A DNA stretch of 64,000 bases. Source: Massilia sp. YIM B02763. Its GTDB lineage: Bacteria; Pseudomonadota; Gammaproteobacteria; Burkholderiales; Burkholderiaceae_D. Each line of letters begins with the position of its first letter. The first letter of the stretch is position 1. Shown here piece by piece: positions 45,128 through 54,744 of this stretch. Where the stretch lies: NCBI RefSeq assembly GCF_030412015.1, contig NZ_JASNRD010000002.1:421867-485866 (forward strand), given 5' to 3'. Made by a program: the position numbers and the translations under genes. Below the pieces are notes generated by a model that worked only from the letters and a program-made list of their open reading frames with translations, was not told where the DNA came from and searched no databases.

Positions 45128-47203
45128 TCAGTCCGCAACGCAATCGAGCGTGACGGTGAACGCGCTGCCGGCCCCGGGGCCGTCGCTGCGGGCGCCGACC
45201 TGTCCGCCATGCAGCGTGACGATGGTCTTCACCAGCGCCAGGCCGATACCCAGCCCGCCCTGGGCCCGGTCCGGCGAGCGCTCCGCCTGGGTGAACAGGT
45301 CGAACACATGGGGCAGCAAGGCCGCATCGATGCCCAGGCCATTGTCGCGCACGCGGATCGACAGCGTCGTCCCCTGGCGCGCGACCGACAGGTCGATGCT
45401 GCCGCCGGGCGGCGTGTATTTGGCGGCATTGTTCAACAGATTGACGAGCGCCTGCACCAGGCGGTTGGCGTCGCCGACGATCCTGGCGCCGCCGGCATCG
45501 CCGTCGACGGACAACAGGTGCCGGCGGGCCTCGACCAGCGGCCTGGCCTGCTCGACGGCGCCGGCGACGATCGTCATCGGGTCGAGCACCGTGCTGTCGA
45601 GCTGGATCAGGCCGCGCGTGACGCGCGACACGTCCAGCAAGTCGTCGACGAGCGAGGTCATGTGCCGCACCTGGCGACCGATGACTTCGCTCGCACGGCG
45701 TACCCGTTCCTCGCCAGCGGTGCCGAGCCTGAGCATGTCCGCCGCCGCCGCGATCGGCGCCAGCGGGTTGCGCAGTTCGTGCGCCAGCATCGCCAGGAAC
45801 TCGTCCTTGCGCCGGTCCTGCTCCTGCAGCGAGCCGTACAGGCGCGCGTTCTCGAAGCCGTTGGCCGCGATCGAGGCCAGTTGCATGAGGATGGCTTCGT
45901 CCTCTTCCGTGAACTCGCCGGCGCGCTTGTCCGACGCCTGGATCAGGCCGATATTCCTGCCCTTCCGGTCGATCAGCGGCACGGCGAGCCAGCCGCGCAT
46001 CGGCGGGTGGCCATGCGCATGCTTGCCGAAGCCCCGCCAGGCGGGATGCGCCTCCAGCTCGGCCTGGGTCAGGCGCAGCGGCTGGTTGGTGCGGCATACC
46101 TCTGCATAGATGCCGCTGCCGTCGGTACCCGCATCGTAGCGGCGGAATGCCGCATACTTGTCCGACAGCGACACGGCATTGATCGCCTGGGTCCAATTGT
46201 CGTCCGACGTCAGCGACACGACGGCCTGGTGCACGTCGAGGATGTCGCGGACCTCCTCGACTAGCGCCTCGGCGATCTCCTTGCTCGACAAGGCCGTATG
46301 CAGGGTGCGCGACGCCTGCGCGACCTTGGCCAGCAGCGCCGCATTGCGCCGCTCGCGGTCCAGCCGCCGGGCCAGGCCGGCCTGCTCCATCACGGTCTCG
46401 TGGATATCGGTATTGGCGCCGATCCATTCGCGCACGGCGCCGTCGGCATCGACGATCGGCACGCCCTTGACGGCGACCCAGCGCCAGCTGCCGTCCGGAC
46501 GGCGGATGCGGTAGCTGGTCTCGAACGTGGCGCGGTCCGCCACGCGGGCCAGCCAGGTGGCGTGGGTCCGTTCGCGGTCTTCCGGGTGCAGGGCATCGAT
46601 CCAGCCATGGTCCCGGTACTGTTCGAACGTCTGCCCCGTGTAGGCGCGCCAGGACGGCGAATCCTCGAGCACGCGGCCGTCGGCGGCCGTCGTCCACACC
46701 ATCTTCGACGTCGCCATCACGAGCGAGCGGAAGCGCTCTTCGCGCAGGCGCAGGGCGGCTTCGGCTTCCATGCGTTCGGTGATGTCCTCGTGCATGAGCA
46801 TCACTTCGAGGATGTTGCCAGCGCCATCCTTGAGCGCATGGGCGCGCGCCGTCACCCAGCGCGCCGGTCCCTGCCCGCCCAGCGCGGCCACGTCGTAGCG
46901 CATCGCCGGAATCTCGACGGACTCCCCGGCGCAGGGGCGCTCCAGGTAAGCCGCGATGCCGTTCGCGATGAGCTGGGGATCGCGCAGGACGTTGTAGTGC
47001 GCGCTGAAGACGTGGGCCTTCAGCGCCGAGCCTTCATGGATCTGCCACAGCTTTTCCCAGGCCTTGTTGACGCGCAGCGTGCGCCCGTCGGGAGCCAGGA
47101 TCTGGATGCTGAACGGCGCCTGCTCGAAGAGTTCGCTGAAACGCTTCTCCGGGCCGGCGCTGCTTGCTGGGTTGGCGGGCGGGAACGGGGAATCGGGGGG
47201 CAT
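45128..47203 (-). CDS. PAS-PAS-GAF sensor histidine kinase
   Basis: A 691-residue soluble sensor kinase. Domains: PAS 1 (about 24-150, FEQAPFSIQILAPDGRTLRV), PAS 2 with PAC (about 155-285, SYRIRRPDGSWRWV), GAF (about 300-455, GWLAVPLIDRKGRNIGLIQA), HisKA with His475 in LAHELRNPLAP, and HATPase with LVNLLNNAAKYTPPGG (N box), DNGLGI (G1) and GGLGIGLAL (G2). There is no transmembrane helix and no receiver. No response regulator lies beside it, so it is an orphan. The ligand is unknown. Confidence 0.92.
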   Translation of the reverse strand: MPPDSPFPPANPASSAGPEKRFSELFEQAPFSIQILAPDGRTLRVNKAWEKLWQIHEGSALKAHVFSAHYNVLRDPQLIANGIAAYLERPCAGESVEIPAMRYDVAALGGQGPARWVTARAHALKDGAGNILEVMLMHEDITERMEAEAALRLREERFRSLVMATSKMVWTTAADGRVLEDSPSWRAYTGQTFEQYRDHGWIDALHPEDRERTHATWLARVADRATFETSYRIRRPDGSWRWVAVKGVPIVDADGAVREWIGANTDIHETVMEQAGLARRLDRERRNAALLAKVAQASRTLHTALSSKEIAEALVEEVRDILDVHQAVVSLTSDDNWTQAINAVSLSDKYAAFRRYDAGTDGSGIYAEVCRTNQPLRLTQAELEAHPAWRGFGKHAHGHPPMRGWLAVPLIDRKGRNIGLIQASDKRAGEFTEEDEAILMQLASIAANGFENARLYGSLQEQDRRKDEFLAMLAHELRNPLAPIAAAADMLRLGTAGEERVRRASEVIGRQVRHMTSLVDDLLDVSRVTRGLIQLDSTVLDPMTIVAGAVEQARPLVEARRHLLSVDGDAGGARIVGDANRLVQALVNLLNNAAKYTPPGGSIDLSVARQGTTLSIRVRDNGLGIDAALLPHVFDLFTQAERSPDRAQGGLGIGLALVKTIVTLHGGQVGARSDGPGAGSAFTVTLDCVAD

Positions 47204-47378
47204 GGGTGCGCAAGTCGACGATGGGGCCGGAATGATGTCACAGTTTCACGGTTCGTGCCCGCGTACTGTCACGTCGCGCGCGTGCCGCGCCGGCGCCTCG
47301 TATTTACAGCTTTTCCCGGATGAGTCTGGTATCGTCTCGCCCGTTGCACATAATTAATTTATCACCCGAGACCATCCA

Positions 47379-49598
47379 ATGCGCCTTCTCTTCTGCCTCC
47401 TCGCCGCCTTTCTCGCGGCCGCTCCCGCATCCGCGGAGCGCCTGACGCTGGACCGCATCCACGCCGACCCGGCGTTGTCCGGTCCTGGCGTGCGTGCCCT
47501 GCGCGTGTCGCCCGACGGCGAGCGCGTGACCTTCCTGCGCGGCCGTCCCGACAACCAGTTCCAGCTGGACCTGTGGGAATACAATATGAAGGACAAGACC
47601 ACGCACCGCCTGGTCGACTCCAAGAAGCTCGTTCCCAACGAAAACCTGTCGCTGGAAGAGAAGGCGCGCCGCGAGCGCATGCGCACGGCCAGCCTGTCGG
47701 GCATCCTGAGCTACAGCTGGTCGCCGGACGGCAAGCAGCTGCTGGTGCCGATCGCGGGCGACCTGTACCTGGTCGACGCGGCGCATCCGGAGGCGGCGCG
47801 CAAGGTGGCCTCGGGCAACGTCATCGATCCGAAGATCTCGCCGAAGGGCCGCTACGTCTCCTTCGTGCGCGACCAGAACCTCTACGTGATCGACCTGTCG
47901 ACGGGCCAGGAACGCCAGCTGACGACGGACGGCAAGGACACCATCCACAACGGCGAGGCCGAGTTCGTCGCGCAGGAAGAGATGGACCAGAAGACCGGCT
48001 ACTACTGGGCGCCGGACGATTCCGCCATCGCCTACCGCCGCTATGACGAAGCGCCGGTGCCGGTGGCGCGCCGCTTCGAGATCTTTGCCGACCGCACCGA
48101 GGTCATCGACCAGCGCTACCCGGCCGCCGGCGACCCGAACGTGATCATCGACCTGATGGTCGTGAACCCGGCCACGGGCGCGCAGAAGAAGGTCGACCTG
48201 GGCAGCGAGAAGGACATCTACCTGGTGCGCGCCGACTGGAGCGCGGACAGCAAGACCCTCGTGTACCAGCGCCAGTCGCGCGACCAGAAGCGCCTGGACC
48301 TCGTCGCCGTCGACGCCGCCACGCTGGCCCAGCGCCCGCTGCTGACGGAAACCTCGACCACCTGGGTCGCCATCCACGACGACCTGCGCTTCCTGTCGAA
48401 GAAGAAGGCATTCATCTGGGCGTCCGAGCGCAGCGGCCGCAACCACCTGTACCTGTATGACCTGAACGGCAAGCTGCTGCATCCGATCTCGAGCGGCGAA
48501 TGGGGCGTGGACAACGTGCTGGCCGTCGACGAGGACGCGGGCAAGGTCTATATCGCCTCGAACAAGGATGCGCTGACCGACAAGCAGACCTATGCGCTGA
48601 ACCTGGACGGCAGCAATGCCGCCAAGCCGGTGCGCATCACCAGGACCGACGGCTGGCACGACGACACCTTCGCCAAGAACGGCAAGATCTTCGTCGACAC
48701 CTTCTCCGATCCGAAGACCCCGGCCCAGGTATCGATCCGCCGCGCCGACGGCAGCATGGTCGAGTGGCTCGAGCGGAACGAAGTCAAGGGCGACCACCCG
48801 TTCGCGAAGTACATGCCGGACCTGCTGCCGACCGAGTTCGGCACGATCAAGTCCAAGGACGGCCAGGACATGGTCTACGCGATGATCAAGCCGGCCGACT
48901 TCAACCCCGCCAAGCGCTACCCCGTGTTCCTGACCGTCTACGGCGGCCCGCACTCGCAGCAGGTCACGCGCGGCTGGGGCAATATGTTCAAGCAGTACAT
49001 GGCGCAGCAGGGCTTCGTGGTGTTCACGCTGGACAACCGCGGCTCCTCGCGCCGCGAGCGCAAGTTCACCGACGTCATCTACGGCGAACTGGGCAAGCAT
49101 GAAGTCGAAGACCAGGTCACGGGCATCGACTGGCTGGCCAAGCAGAGCTTCGTGGACAGCAAGCGCATCGGCGTGTTCGGCTGGAGCTACGGCGGCTTCA
49201 TGACGCTGCGCCTGCTGGCCGCGGCATCGGACAAGATCGCGGCGGGCGTGTCGGTGGCGCCGGTGACCGACTGGTCGCTGTACGACACCCACTATACGGA
49301 ACAGTTCATGGGTTCCACGCCGAAGAGCAATCCGCAAGCCTACCAGCAGAGCGGCGTGTTCGCCCACCTGGACGGCCTGAAGTCCAAGCTGCTGCTGGTA
49401 CACGGCATGGCCGACGACAACGTGCTGTTCACCAACACCACGCGCATGATCGACGCGCTCGTGAACCGCAACGTCCAGTTCGAGCTGATGACCTATCCGG
49501 GCGCCAAGCACGGCATTTCCTCGCGTGCCGGCCAGCGCCACGTGTACGGCATGATCGAGGCCTTCATGAAGAAGAACCTGATGCCGGAACAGAAGTGA
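47379..49598 (+). CDS. S9 family (DPP IV-like) prolyl peptidase
   Basis: A 739-residue exported serine peptidase. Signal peptide 1-19 (LLFCLLAAFLAAAPASA), DPP IV-type beta-propeller (about 60-480, with SPDGERVTFLRG and SPDGKQLLVPI blades) and a C-terminal alpha/beta-hydrolase domain. The triad is Ser603 in GWSYGGF, Asp679 in HGMADDNV and His711 in AKHG. The Glu pair for substrate amino-terminus binding (AEFVAQEEMD) is present, so dipeptidyl-peptidase activity is likely. It acts in the periplasm. A strong terminator follows. Confidence 0.93.
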   Translation: MRLLFCLLAAFLAAAPASAERLTLDRIHADPALSGPGVRALRVSPDGERVTFLRGRPDNQFQLDLWEYNMKDKTTHRLVDSKKLVPNENLSLEEKARRERMRTASLSGILSYSWSPDGKQLLVPIAGDLYLVDAAHPEAARKVASGNVIDPKISPKGRYVSFVRDQNLYVIDLSTGQERQLTTDGKDTIHNGEAEFVAQEEMDQKTGYYWAPDDSAIAYRRYDEAPVPVARRFEIFADRTEVIDQRYPAAGDPNVIIDLMVVNPATGAQKKVDLGSEKDIYLVRADWSADSKTLVYQRQSRDQKRLDLVAVDAATLAQRPLLTETSTTWVAIHDDLRFLSKKKAFIWASERSGRNHLYLYDLNGKLLHPISSGEWGVDNVLAVDEDAGKVYIASNKDALTDKQTYALNLDGSNAAKPVRITRTDGWHDDTFAKNGKIFVDTFSDPKTPAQVSIRRADGSMVEWLERNEVKGDHPFAKYMPDLLPTEFGTIKSKDGQDMVYAMIKPADFNPAKRYPVFLTVYGGPHSQQVTRGWGNMFKQYMAQQGFVVFTLDNRGSSRRERKFTDVIYGELGKHEVEDQVTGIDWLAKQSFVDSKRIGVFGWSYGGFMTLRLLAAASDKIAAGVSVAPVTDWSLYDTHYTEQFMGSTPKSNPQAYQQSGVFAHLDGLKSKLLLVHGMADDNVLFTNTTRMIDALVNRNVQFELMTYPGAKHGISSRAGQRHVYGMIEAFMKKNLMPEQK

Positions 49599-49615
49599 TC
49601 GGGTGATGCCAATGA

Positions 49616-49649
49616 AAAGGCCGCCGGTGTCCGCACCGGCGGCCTTTCT
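49616..49649 (+). terminator. rho-independent terminator of the S9 peptidase
   Basis: A perfect 14-bp stem AAAGGCCGCCGGTG/CACCGGCGGCCTTT with a 4-nt loop, ending TTTCT. Confidence 0.9.
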
Positions 49650-49650
49650 C

Positions 49651-49752
49651 GTAGGGTGGACGGCTTCGCCGTCCACGCGTTCAACTCGATGCGAACAGTC
49701 AGGTCGTTCAAACGGAGGCTGGACGCGTAGGCGGGGAACCCGCCTACCCTAC
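49651..49752. repeat. paired REP-like element, family B (copy 2)
   Basis: GTAGGGTGGACGGC...GCCGTCCACGCG at the left and an inverted GCGTAGGCGGG...CCCGCCTACCCTAC unit at the right. A hairpin GTAACGCGG/CCGCGTTAC at 49754-49775 follows and overlaps the CsbD stop. Confidence 0.75.
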
Positions 49753-49771
49753 CGTAACGCGGCTTGCCGCG

Positions 49772-49951
49772 TTACTTGGTCGCGTCGTGGATCTTTTCCT
49801 TCAGGTCGCCCAGCTTTTCCTGGGTCTTGCCTTCGACCTGGTTCTTCAGGCCCTTGGCCTGCTGTTCTTCGCTGCCCACCAGCTTGCCAGCCTCTTCCTG
49901 GATCTTGCCGCCGATGTCTTGCAGTTTGCCGTTGATCTGGTCCTTGTTCAT
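49772..49951 (-). CDS. CsbD family stress protein (copy 1)
   Basis: A 59-residue CsbD-like protein, highly charged and helical: INGKLQDIGGKIQEEAGKLV, then KNQVEGKTQEKLGDLKEKI. The start MNKDQINGKL has GGAG 7-10 nt upstream; a longer frame exists but lacks support. CsbD proteins are induced by general stress in many bacteria; their function is unknown. Its own stop lies in a hairpin next to a family B repeat. Confidence 0.88.
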   Translation of the reverse strand: MNKDQINGKLQDIGGKIQEEAGKLVGSEEQQAKGLKNQVEGKTQEKLGDLKEKIHDATK

Positions 49952-50117
49952 GGTGTTCTCCTTTGTGTAATGCATGCGCCGTGTGGCGATGTCTGGATGC
50001 CATCTTATCCAGCGCCGCGATACTGCTCAGTTAGCGCACGCACACAGTTCACCCGCGCGACCGCGTACAGCCCTGGCTGATAACATTTTTTCACCAAAAC
50101 AAGGAGAGCGCCACGCC

Positions 50118-51212
50118 ATGCATGACGAGAAATCCACTTATCCGCCCTCGCCGCCCAAGGCCAAGCCGACGCCGTCGCAACGGCGGCTCATGCGCCGCCA
50201 CGCCCTGATCGACGGCATGGCCGTGCTGTTCCTCGCGCTGGCGGCCGCCGTCGTCATCGCCGCCGATGCGCTGATGCTCCTGTTCGCCTGCATCCTGTTC
50301 GCCATCCTGCTGTACAAGCTCAGCGCCATACTGCAGCGCCGCTTCGGCTGGAACCGCAAGCTGGCGCTGGTGGCCGTCGTGCTGGCCCTTGCCGCCATCA
50401 TCGGCCTGGGCGGGTGGGCGATGGCGCCGCAGATCTCGGAACAGTCCTCGGAACTGGCCAAGCAGATCCCGGCCTCGATCGAGCGCCTGCAGCAGGAAGT
50501 GCAGCGCCACCCGCTGCTGAGAAAAATCGCCAGCGAACTGCCCGATCCCAAGCAGATGACGCAGCAGATGAGCCAGATGGTGCCGAACGCGGGCCTGTTC
50601 TTCGGCGGCGTGCTGGGGGCGATCGGCAACGTCGTCATCATCGTCTTCGTCGGCATCTATTTCGCGTTCTCGCCCGGCGTCTACAAGAAGGGCTTTGTCC
50701 GCCTCGTGCCGCCCGCCAAACGCGAGCGCGCGACGCAGGTGCTGGACACGCTGGGCGACAACCTGGCGCGCTGGCTGGTCGGCAAGACGATCTCGATGGT
50801 CATCGTGGGCGTGGCCACGGCGGCCGGGCTGACGATGCTGGGCGTGCCGCTGGGCCTGATCCTGGGCATCATCGCCGGCCTGCTCGACTTCATTCCCTAT
50901 GTCGGTCCCATCATCGCGGGCGTGCCGGCCGTGCTGATCGCCCTGTCGATGGGGCCGGACATGGCGCTGTACGTGATCCTGCTGTTCCTCGCCGTGCAGA
51001 CGCTCGAAGGCTATATCCTGCAGCCGCTGGTGGAGGCGCGGGCCGTCGAGATCCCGCCGGCGCTGACCATCGTCATGCAGCTGGTCTTCGGCATGCTGCT
51101 GGGCTTCGCCGGCGTGGCGCTGGCGACGCCGCTGACGGCCGTGCTGATGGTGCTGGTGAACATGCTGTACGTGGAAGACATCCTCGGCGACAGACAGAAG
51201 GAGGATTCGTAG
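50118..51212 (+). CDS. AI-2E family transporter (YdiK/PerM type)
   Basis: A 364-residue membrane protein with about eight helices. The family's C-terminal signature GLLDFIPYVGPIIAGVPAVL and the LQPLVEARAVEIPPAL segment are present. PerM/YdiK-type members export small solutes; the AI-2 role is established only for one relative. The start MHDEKSTYPPSPP has AAGGAG upstream. The TAG stop is contributed by the first bases of a family B repeat. CsbD genes lie on both sides in the opposite direction. Confidence 0.88.
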   Translation: MHDEKSTYPPSPPKAKPTPSQRRLMRRHALIDGMAVLFLALAAAVVIAADALMLLFACILFAILLYKLSAILQRRFGWNRKLALVAVVLALAAIIGLGGWAMAPQISEQSSELAKQIPASIERLQQEVQRHPLLRKIASELPDPKQMTQQMSQMVPNAGLFFGGVLGAIGNVVIIVFVGIYFAFSPGVYKKGFVRLVPPAKRERATQVLDTLGDNLARWLVGKTISMVIVGVATAAGLTMLGVPLGLILGIIAGLLDFIPYVGPIIAGVPAVLIALSMGPDMALYVILLFLAVQTLEGYILQPLVEARAVEIPPALTIVMQLVFGMLLGFAGVALATPLTAVLMVLVNMLYVEDILGDRQKEDS

Positions 51213-51308
51213 GGTGGACGGCTCCGCCGTCCACGCGTTCACGCGGCAGCGGCATAGCGATATGCCTGCGCTGGTTGAACGCGTGGTCGGCCCAGCCGAC
51301 CACCCTAC
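51209..51308. repeat. paired REP-like element, family B (copy 3)
   Basis: GTAGGGTGGACGG...CCGTCCACGCGTTC at the left and GAACGCGTGGTCGG...CCGACCACCCTAC at the right, inverted. The stop codon of the AI-2E gene (51210-51212) is the TAG of the element. Confidence 0.85.
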
Positions 51309-51336
51309 CGGGCCCGGTCCCGCATCATGGAAATAG

Positions 51337-51362
51337 AAAACGGCCGCACGAAGCGGCCGTTC
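51337..51362 (-). terminator. rho-independent terminator of CsbD copy 2
   Basis: AACGGCCGC/GCGGCCGTT stem with TTCGT loop, followed on the minus strand by TTTTC, 38 bp after the CsbD stop. Confidence 0.75.
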
Positions 51363-51400
51363 GATCTACGCGACGCCGGAGCGTCCGTGATGACCAGGGA

Positions 51401-51580
51401 TCAGCGATTGCCCTTGTCGATGGCGTCCTTCAGGTCGCCGACCTTTTCCTGGGTCTTGCCTTCGACCTGCTTGGACAGGCCCTTGGCTTGCTGCTCGCTG
51501 CTGCCGACCAGCTTGCCGGCTTCTTCCTGGATCTTGCCGCCGATGTCTTTTGCTTTACCTTTGATTTGATCGTCGTTCAT
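51401..51580 (-). CDS. CsbD family stress protein (copy 2)
   Basis: A 59-residue paralog of the CsbD protein at 49772, read directly from the minus strand: MNDDQIKGKAKDIGGKIQEE, then AGKLVGSSEQQAKGLSKQVE and GKTQEKVGDLKDAIDKGNR. AAAGGAG lies 7 nt upstream. The two copies are near identical in the middle and flank the AI-2E transporter gene, as if duplicated around it. General stress role inferred. Confidence 0.9.
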   Translation of the reverse strand: MNDDQIKGKAKDIGGKIQEEAGKLVGSSEQQAKGLSKQVEGKTQEKVGDLKDAIDKGNR

Positions 51581-51721
51581 GATGAACTCCTTTCTTTCGT
51601 CAGTGAAGTGCTGCTTCCGTGTTGAAGCGGCATGGGTTCATATTAGGACAATGACGACTATCATTCTGTACGCAACTTAACAAACCCGCCACATTTCCTT
51701 GTAACAAGGTAGCCACATTGT

Positions 51722-52339
51722 CTAGGTCTTGCGCCAGACGCTGGCCAGCCAGGGCTGCTGCTCGCGCGGCAATCCCTCGGGGCGGTAGTAGTGGTGCAGC
51801 GCCCGGAAGCCGGCTGCGACGAGATGGCTCTCCCAGGCCGGATAGTCGTGGAAGCTGCCCCAGCGCGGGCCGTTCCATCCCTCCTCGTTGTTGCCGCGCG
51901 GGTTCGAACTGAACAGCACGCCACCCGGCTTCAGCGCCGCGTGCAGTTCGCCCAGCACCTTCGGCAGCAGGGCGCGCGGCACGTGGAACAGCGAGGCGTT
52001 CGCATAGATGCCGTCGAACGTTTCCCTGGGCAGCCGCAGTTCCAGGAAGTTCTGGTGCCAGACCTCGCAATGGCTGTAGTCCCGCGCCATGGCCACGAAC
52101 CTGGCGCTGCCGTCCAGGCCGATGGCGTGGTGGCCGAGCTCGGCAAAGGTGCGCAGGTCGCGTCCCGGCCCGCAGCCGAAGTCGAGGATGGTGCACGGCG
52201 CCGGGGCCTCGATCGCATCGAGCAAGGCATCGATGTTCTGGCTGACGTCGTGGTCGATGGTGCCGAAGAAGAAGCGGCGCGCGACGCGGTCGTAGTGGTG
52301 CAGCGTGCGCCGCGCGATGTCGTGGAAGTCCTCGTTCAT
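51722..52339 (-). CDS. class I SAM-dependent methyltransferase
   Basis: A 205-residue protein with a Rossmann-type methyltransferase fold. SAM motif I is ILDFGCGPGRDL, the acidic residue after beta-2 is in IGLDGSA, and FDGIYANASLFHV and LKPGGVLFSSN are the later motifs. Substrate unknown; N-terminal HHYDRVARRFFFGTIDHDV resembles tellurite/biotin-type methyltransferases only loosely. Monocistronic. Confidence 0.86.
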   Translation of the reverse strand: MNEDFHDIARRTLHHYDRVARRFFFGTIDHDVSQNIDALLDAIEAPAPCTILDFGCGPGRDLRTFAELGHHAIGLDGSARFVAMARDYSHCEVWHQNFLELRLPRETFDGIYANASLFHVPRALLPKVLGELHAALKPGGVLFSSNPRGNNEEGWNGPRWGSFHDYPAWESHLVAAGFRALHHYYRPEGLPREQQPWLASVWRKT

Positions 52340-52429
52340 GTGCGCAAAATGAAAGTGGATGACGGAACCATGCTAGTCCCGTCACCCACCCGTTTGCCGC
52401 ACGTTACCGCGCGGATATGACGCTCGCCC

Positions 52430-54520
52430 TTACCAGACGCGCACGCGCTGTTCCGGCGCCAGGTACAGCTTCTGGCCCGGCTGCACGTCGAACGCCTTGT
52501 ACCAGGCGTCGATATTGCGCACGGTGGCGGCGCGGTACTGCGGCGGCGCGTGGCCGTCGGTCAGGATGCCGCGGCGTTCGGCCGCTTCGCGCGCCTTGTT
52601 GCGCCAGCTGTTGGCGAAGCCCGTGAAGAACTGGCGGTCGCCCTCCTCGCCGCCGGCCTTGCCGCCATTGTCCTTGTAGGCATCGTAGGCGGCCGACAGG
52701 CCGGCCAGGTCGGCCAGGTTTTCCGACAGCGTCAGCTGGCCGTTGACGGCCAGGTCCGGGAACGGTTTATAGCTGTTGTACTGGGCGACCAGCTTTTGCG
52801 AGGCGGCCTGGAAGTGCTCCAGGTCGGCCTTGGTCCACCAGTCGCGCAGGCGGCCCTGGGCATCGAACTGGGCGCCCTGGTCGTCGAAGCTGTGGCTGAT
52901 CTCGTGGCCGATGATGGCGCCGATCGCGCCATAGTTCGACGCATCGGACGCCTTCGGGTCGAAGAACGGCGGCTGCAGGATGGCGGCCGGGAAGTTGAGC
53001 GCGTTCTGCAGCGGCAAGTTGACGGCGTTGACGAGCTGCGGCGGCATCGACCAGGCCTTGCGGTCCGGCTTGCGGTGCAGCTGGGCGATCTCTTCCGCGT
53101 AGTGGAATTCCTCGGAGCGCACGGCGTTGCCGAAGGCGTCGCCGGCAACCACCTTCAGACCCTCGTAGGATTTCCATTTGTCCGGGTAGCCCACGCCCAC
53201 GTACAGGGTCTTGAGCTTCTGCTGGGCCTGGGCGCGGGTTTCCGGCGCCATCCAGTCCAGTTTCTCGATGCGCTTGCCGAAGGCGGCGACGATATTGGCC
53301 ACCATCGCCTGCAGGCGCGCCTTGTTCTCGGCCGGGAAGTACTTGGCGACGTACAGCTTGCCGACCGCCTCGTCCATCGCCTCGTTGGTGGCGCCCAGCG
53401 CGCGCTTCCAGCGCAGCGACTGCTGCGGCGTGCCCGTCAGGGCCTTGCCGTAGAACTCGAAGCGCTGGTCGACGAAGGCCTTGGGCAGCACGCCGGCCAT
53501 CTGGTTGATGCGATGGAAGGCGAGATAATCCTTCCAGGTGGCCAGGTCGATCTTCTCGACGAGGGCCGCTTCGCCGGTGACGGCGCCAGGGTGCCAGACG
53601 ATGAACTTGTCCTGGTCCGACAGGCGGGTGGCCTTGAAGAAGGCATCCCAGTCCATGCCCGGGGCCTTGGCCTGGAAGTCCTTGCGGCTCCAGGTGTTGT
53701 CGGCCTTGAGCACGTCGGCCGACTCGGCGCGGGTGGCGTGGACGTTGGCGATGTCCACTTCGAGCGCGAACACCTTGGCAGCGCGCGCCTCGGCGTCGGC
53801 ATCGGCGTAGCCGGCCAGCTTCAGCATGGCGGCGATGTGTTTTTGATACTGGGTGCGCAAGCCCGCCATGCGTTCGCTGGCATCCAGGTAATAGGCGCGG
53901 TCGGGCATGCCCAGGCCGCCCTGCAGCAGGTAGGGGCGATTACGGTCGGGCTCGTGGAGGCCGGGCGACACCCACAGGCCGAACAGGTTCTCGGTGGCGA
54001 AATCGGTATTGTTGAGCGGGTCGACGTCGGCGCGGAGCGAGGCGCCCAGCGCGCCGGCCAGCGCGGTCTTGTCCTTGATGGCGGCGATCTTGTCCAGCAA
54101 CGGCTTGAGGGGCGCGGCGCCCTTCTTCTCGATGGCGGCCTCGTCCATGTAGGCGCCGTAGTAGTCCGCGACCTTGCGCGCCTCGCCCTTGGCGCGCTTG
54201 TCGGCGCCCGTGTCCTCGATCAGCTTGACGATGCGCTGGTTGGTATTCTCCGCCAGGCTCGCCATTTCGCCCCAGCTGCTGCGGTCGGCCGGGATCTCCG
54301 TCCTGGCCAGCCATTCGCCGTTGGCCCAGGCAAAGAAATCGTCGCCCGGGCGCGGCGCGGCCGTGGCAGGCTGGGCGGCCGGCGCGGCGGTGGTGGCTTG
54401 CGCCGCCGGCGCGGTCTGCGCCGTCGCCTGCCCGCCGGCGAACGCGGGCGTCGTGGCGAACGTGGCGGAACACAGGCCCAGGACGATGGCGGTCTTGATC
54501 GGCGTCCAGCTGGTCTTCAT
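52430..54520 (-). CDS. M13 family metallopeptidase (PepO/neprilysin-like)
   Basis: A 696-residue exported zinc endopeptidase. The signal peptide ends about residue 29 (TTPAFAGG). An Ala/Pro/Thr linker precedes the PGDDFFAWANGEW motif that opens the M13 domain. The zinc motif is HEISH (539-543), followed by the third ligand Glu in ENLADLAGL. The C-terminus RVRVW is the usual CxxW-like end without the Cys. I start at MKTSWTPIKTAIV, with AAGGAAA just upstream. Confidence 0.93.
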   Translation of the reverse strand: MKTSWTPIKTAIVLGLCSATFATTPAFAGGQATAQTAPAAQATTAAPAAQPATAAPRPGDDFFAWANGEWLARTEIPADRSSWGEMASLAENTNQRIVKLIEDTGADKRAKGEARKVADYYGAYMDEAAIEKKGAAPLKPLLDKIAAIKDKTALAGALGASLRADVDPLNNTDFATENLFGLWVSPGLHEPDRNRPYLLQGGLGMPDRAYYLDASERMAGLRTQYQKHIAAMLKLAGYADADAEARAAKVFALEVDIANVHATRAESADVLKADNTWSRKDFQAKAPGMDWDAFFKATRLSDQDKFIVWHPGAVTGEAALVEKIDLATWKDYLAFHRINQMAGVLPKAFVDQRFEFYGKALTGTPQQSLRWKRALGATNEAMDEAVGKLYVAKYFPAENKARLQAMVANIVAAFGKRIEKLDWMAPETRAQAQQKLKTLYVGVGYPDKWKSYEGLKVVAGDAFGNAVRSEEFHYAEEIAQLHRKPDRKAWSMPPQLVNAVNLPLQNALNFPAAILQPPFFDPKASDASNYGAIGAIIGHEISHSFDDQGAQFDAQGRLRDWWTKADLEHFQAASQKLVAQYNSYKPFPDLAVNGQLTLSENLADLAGLSAAYDAYKDNGGKAGGEEGDRQFFTGFANSWRNKAREAAERRGILTDGHAPPQYRAATVRNIDAWYKAFDVQPGQKLYLAPEQRVRVW

Positions 54521-54744
54521 TGGTTTCCTTCGGTGATGAATGGGATCGCGCCATTGTAACGGGGCGCAAGAACGCTTGCCACGCACCAAACCATGCCTGG
54601 ACAGGTCCCACCATGTGGCCGCCTGCGGATTTGGACCGCCGGTCCGCCGCGAAGTTTCGATTGCATTGCGTGCGCCATCTAAATGCGATGGCAGGCACAA
54701 TCCGCTTGTCAGAAAAAAATTTCAAAAAATATTTAAAAAAACCC

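Noticed and set aside
47304..49676. A 790-codon minus-strand frame opposite the S9 peptidase
   Set aside because: Shadow of a real gene with an intact catalytic triad; its composition is that of an antisense third-position frame.
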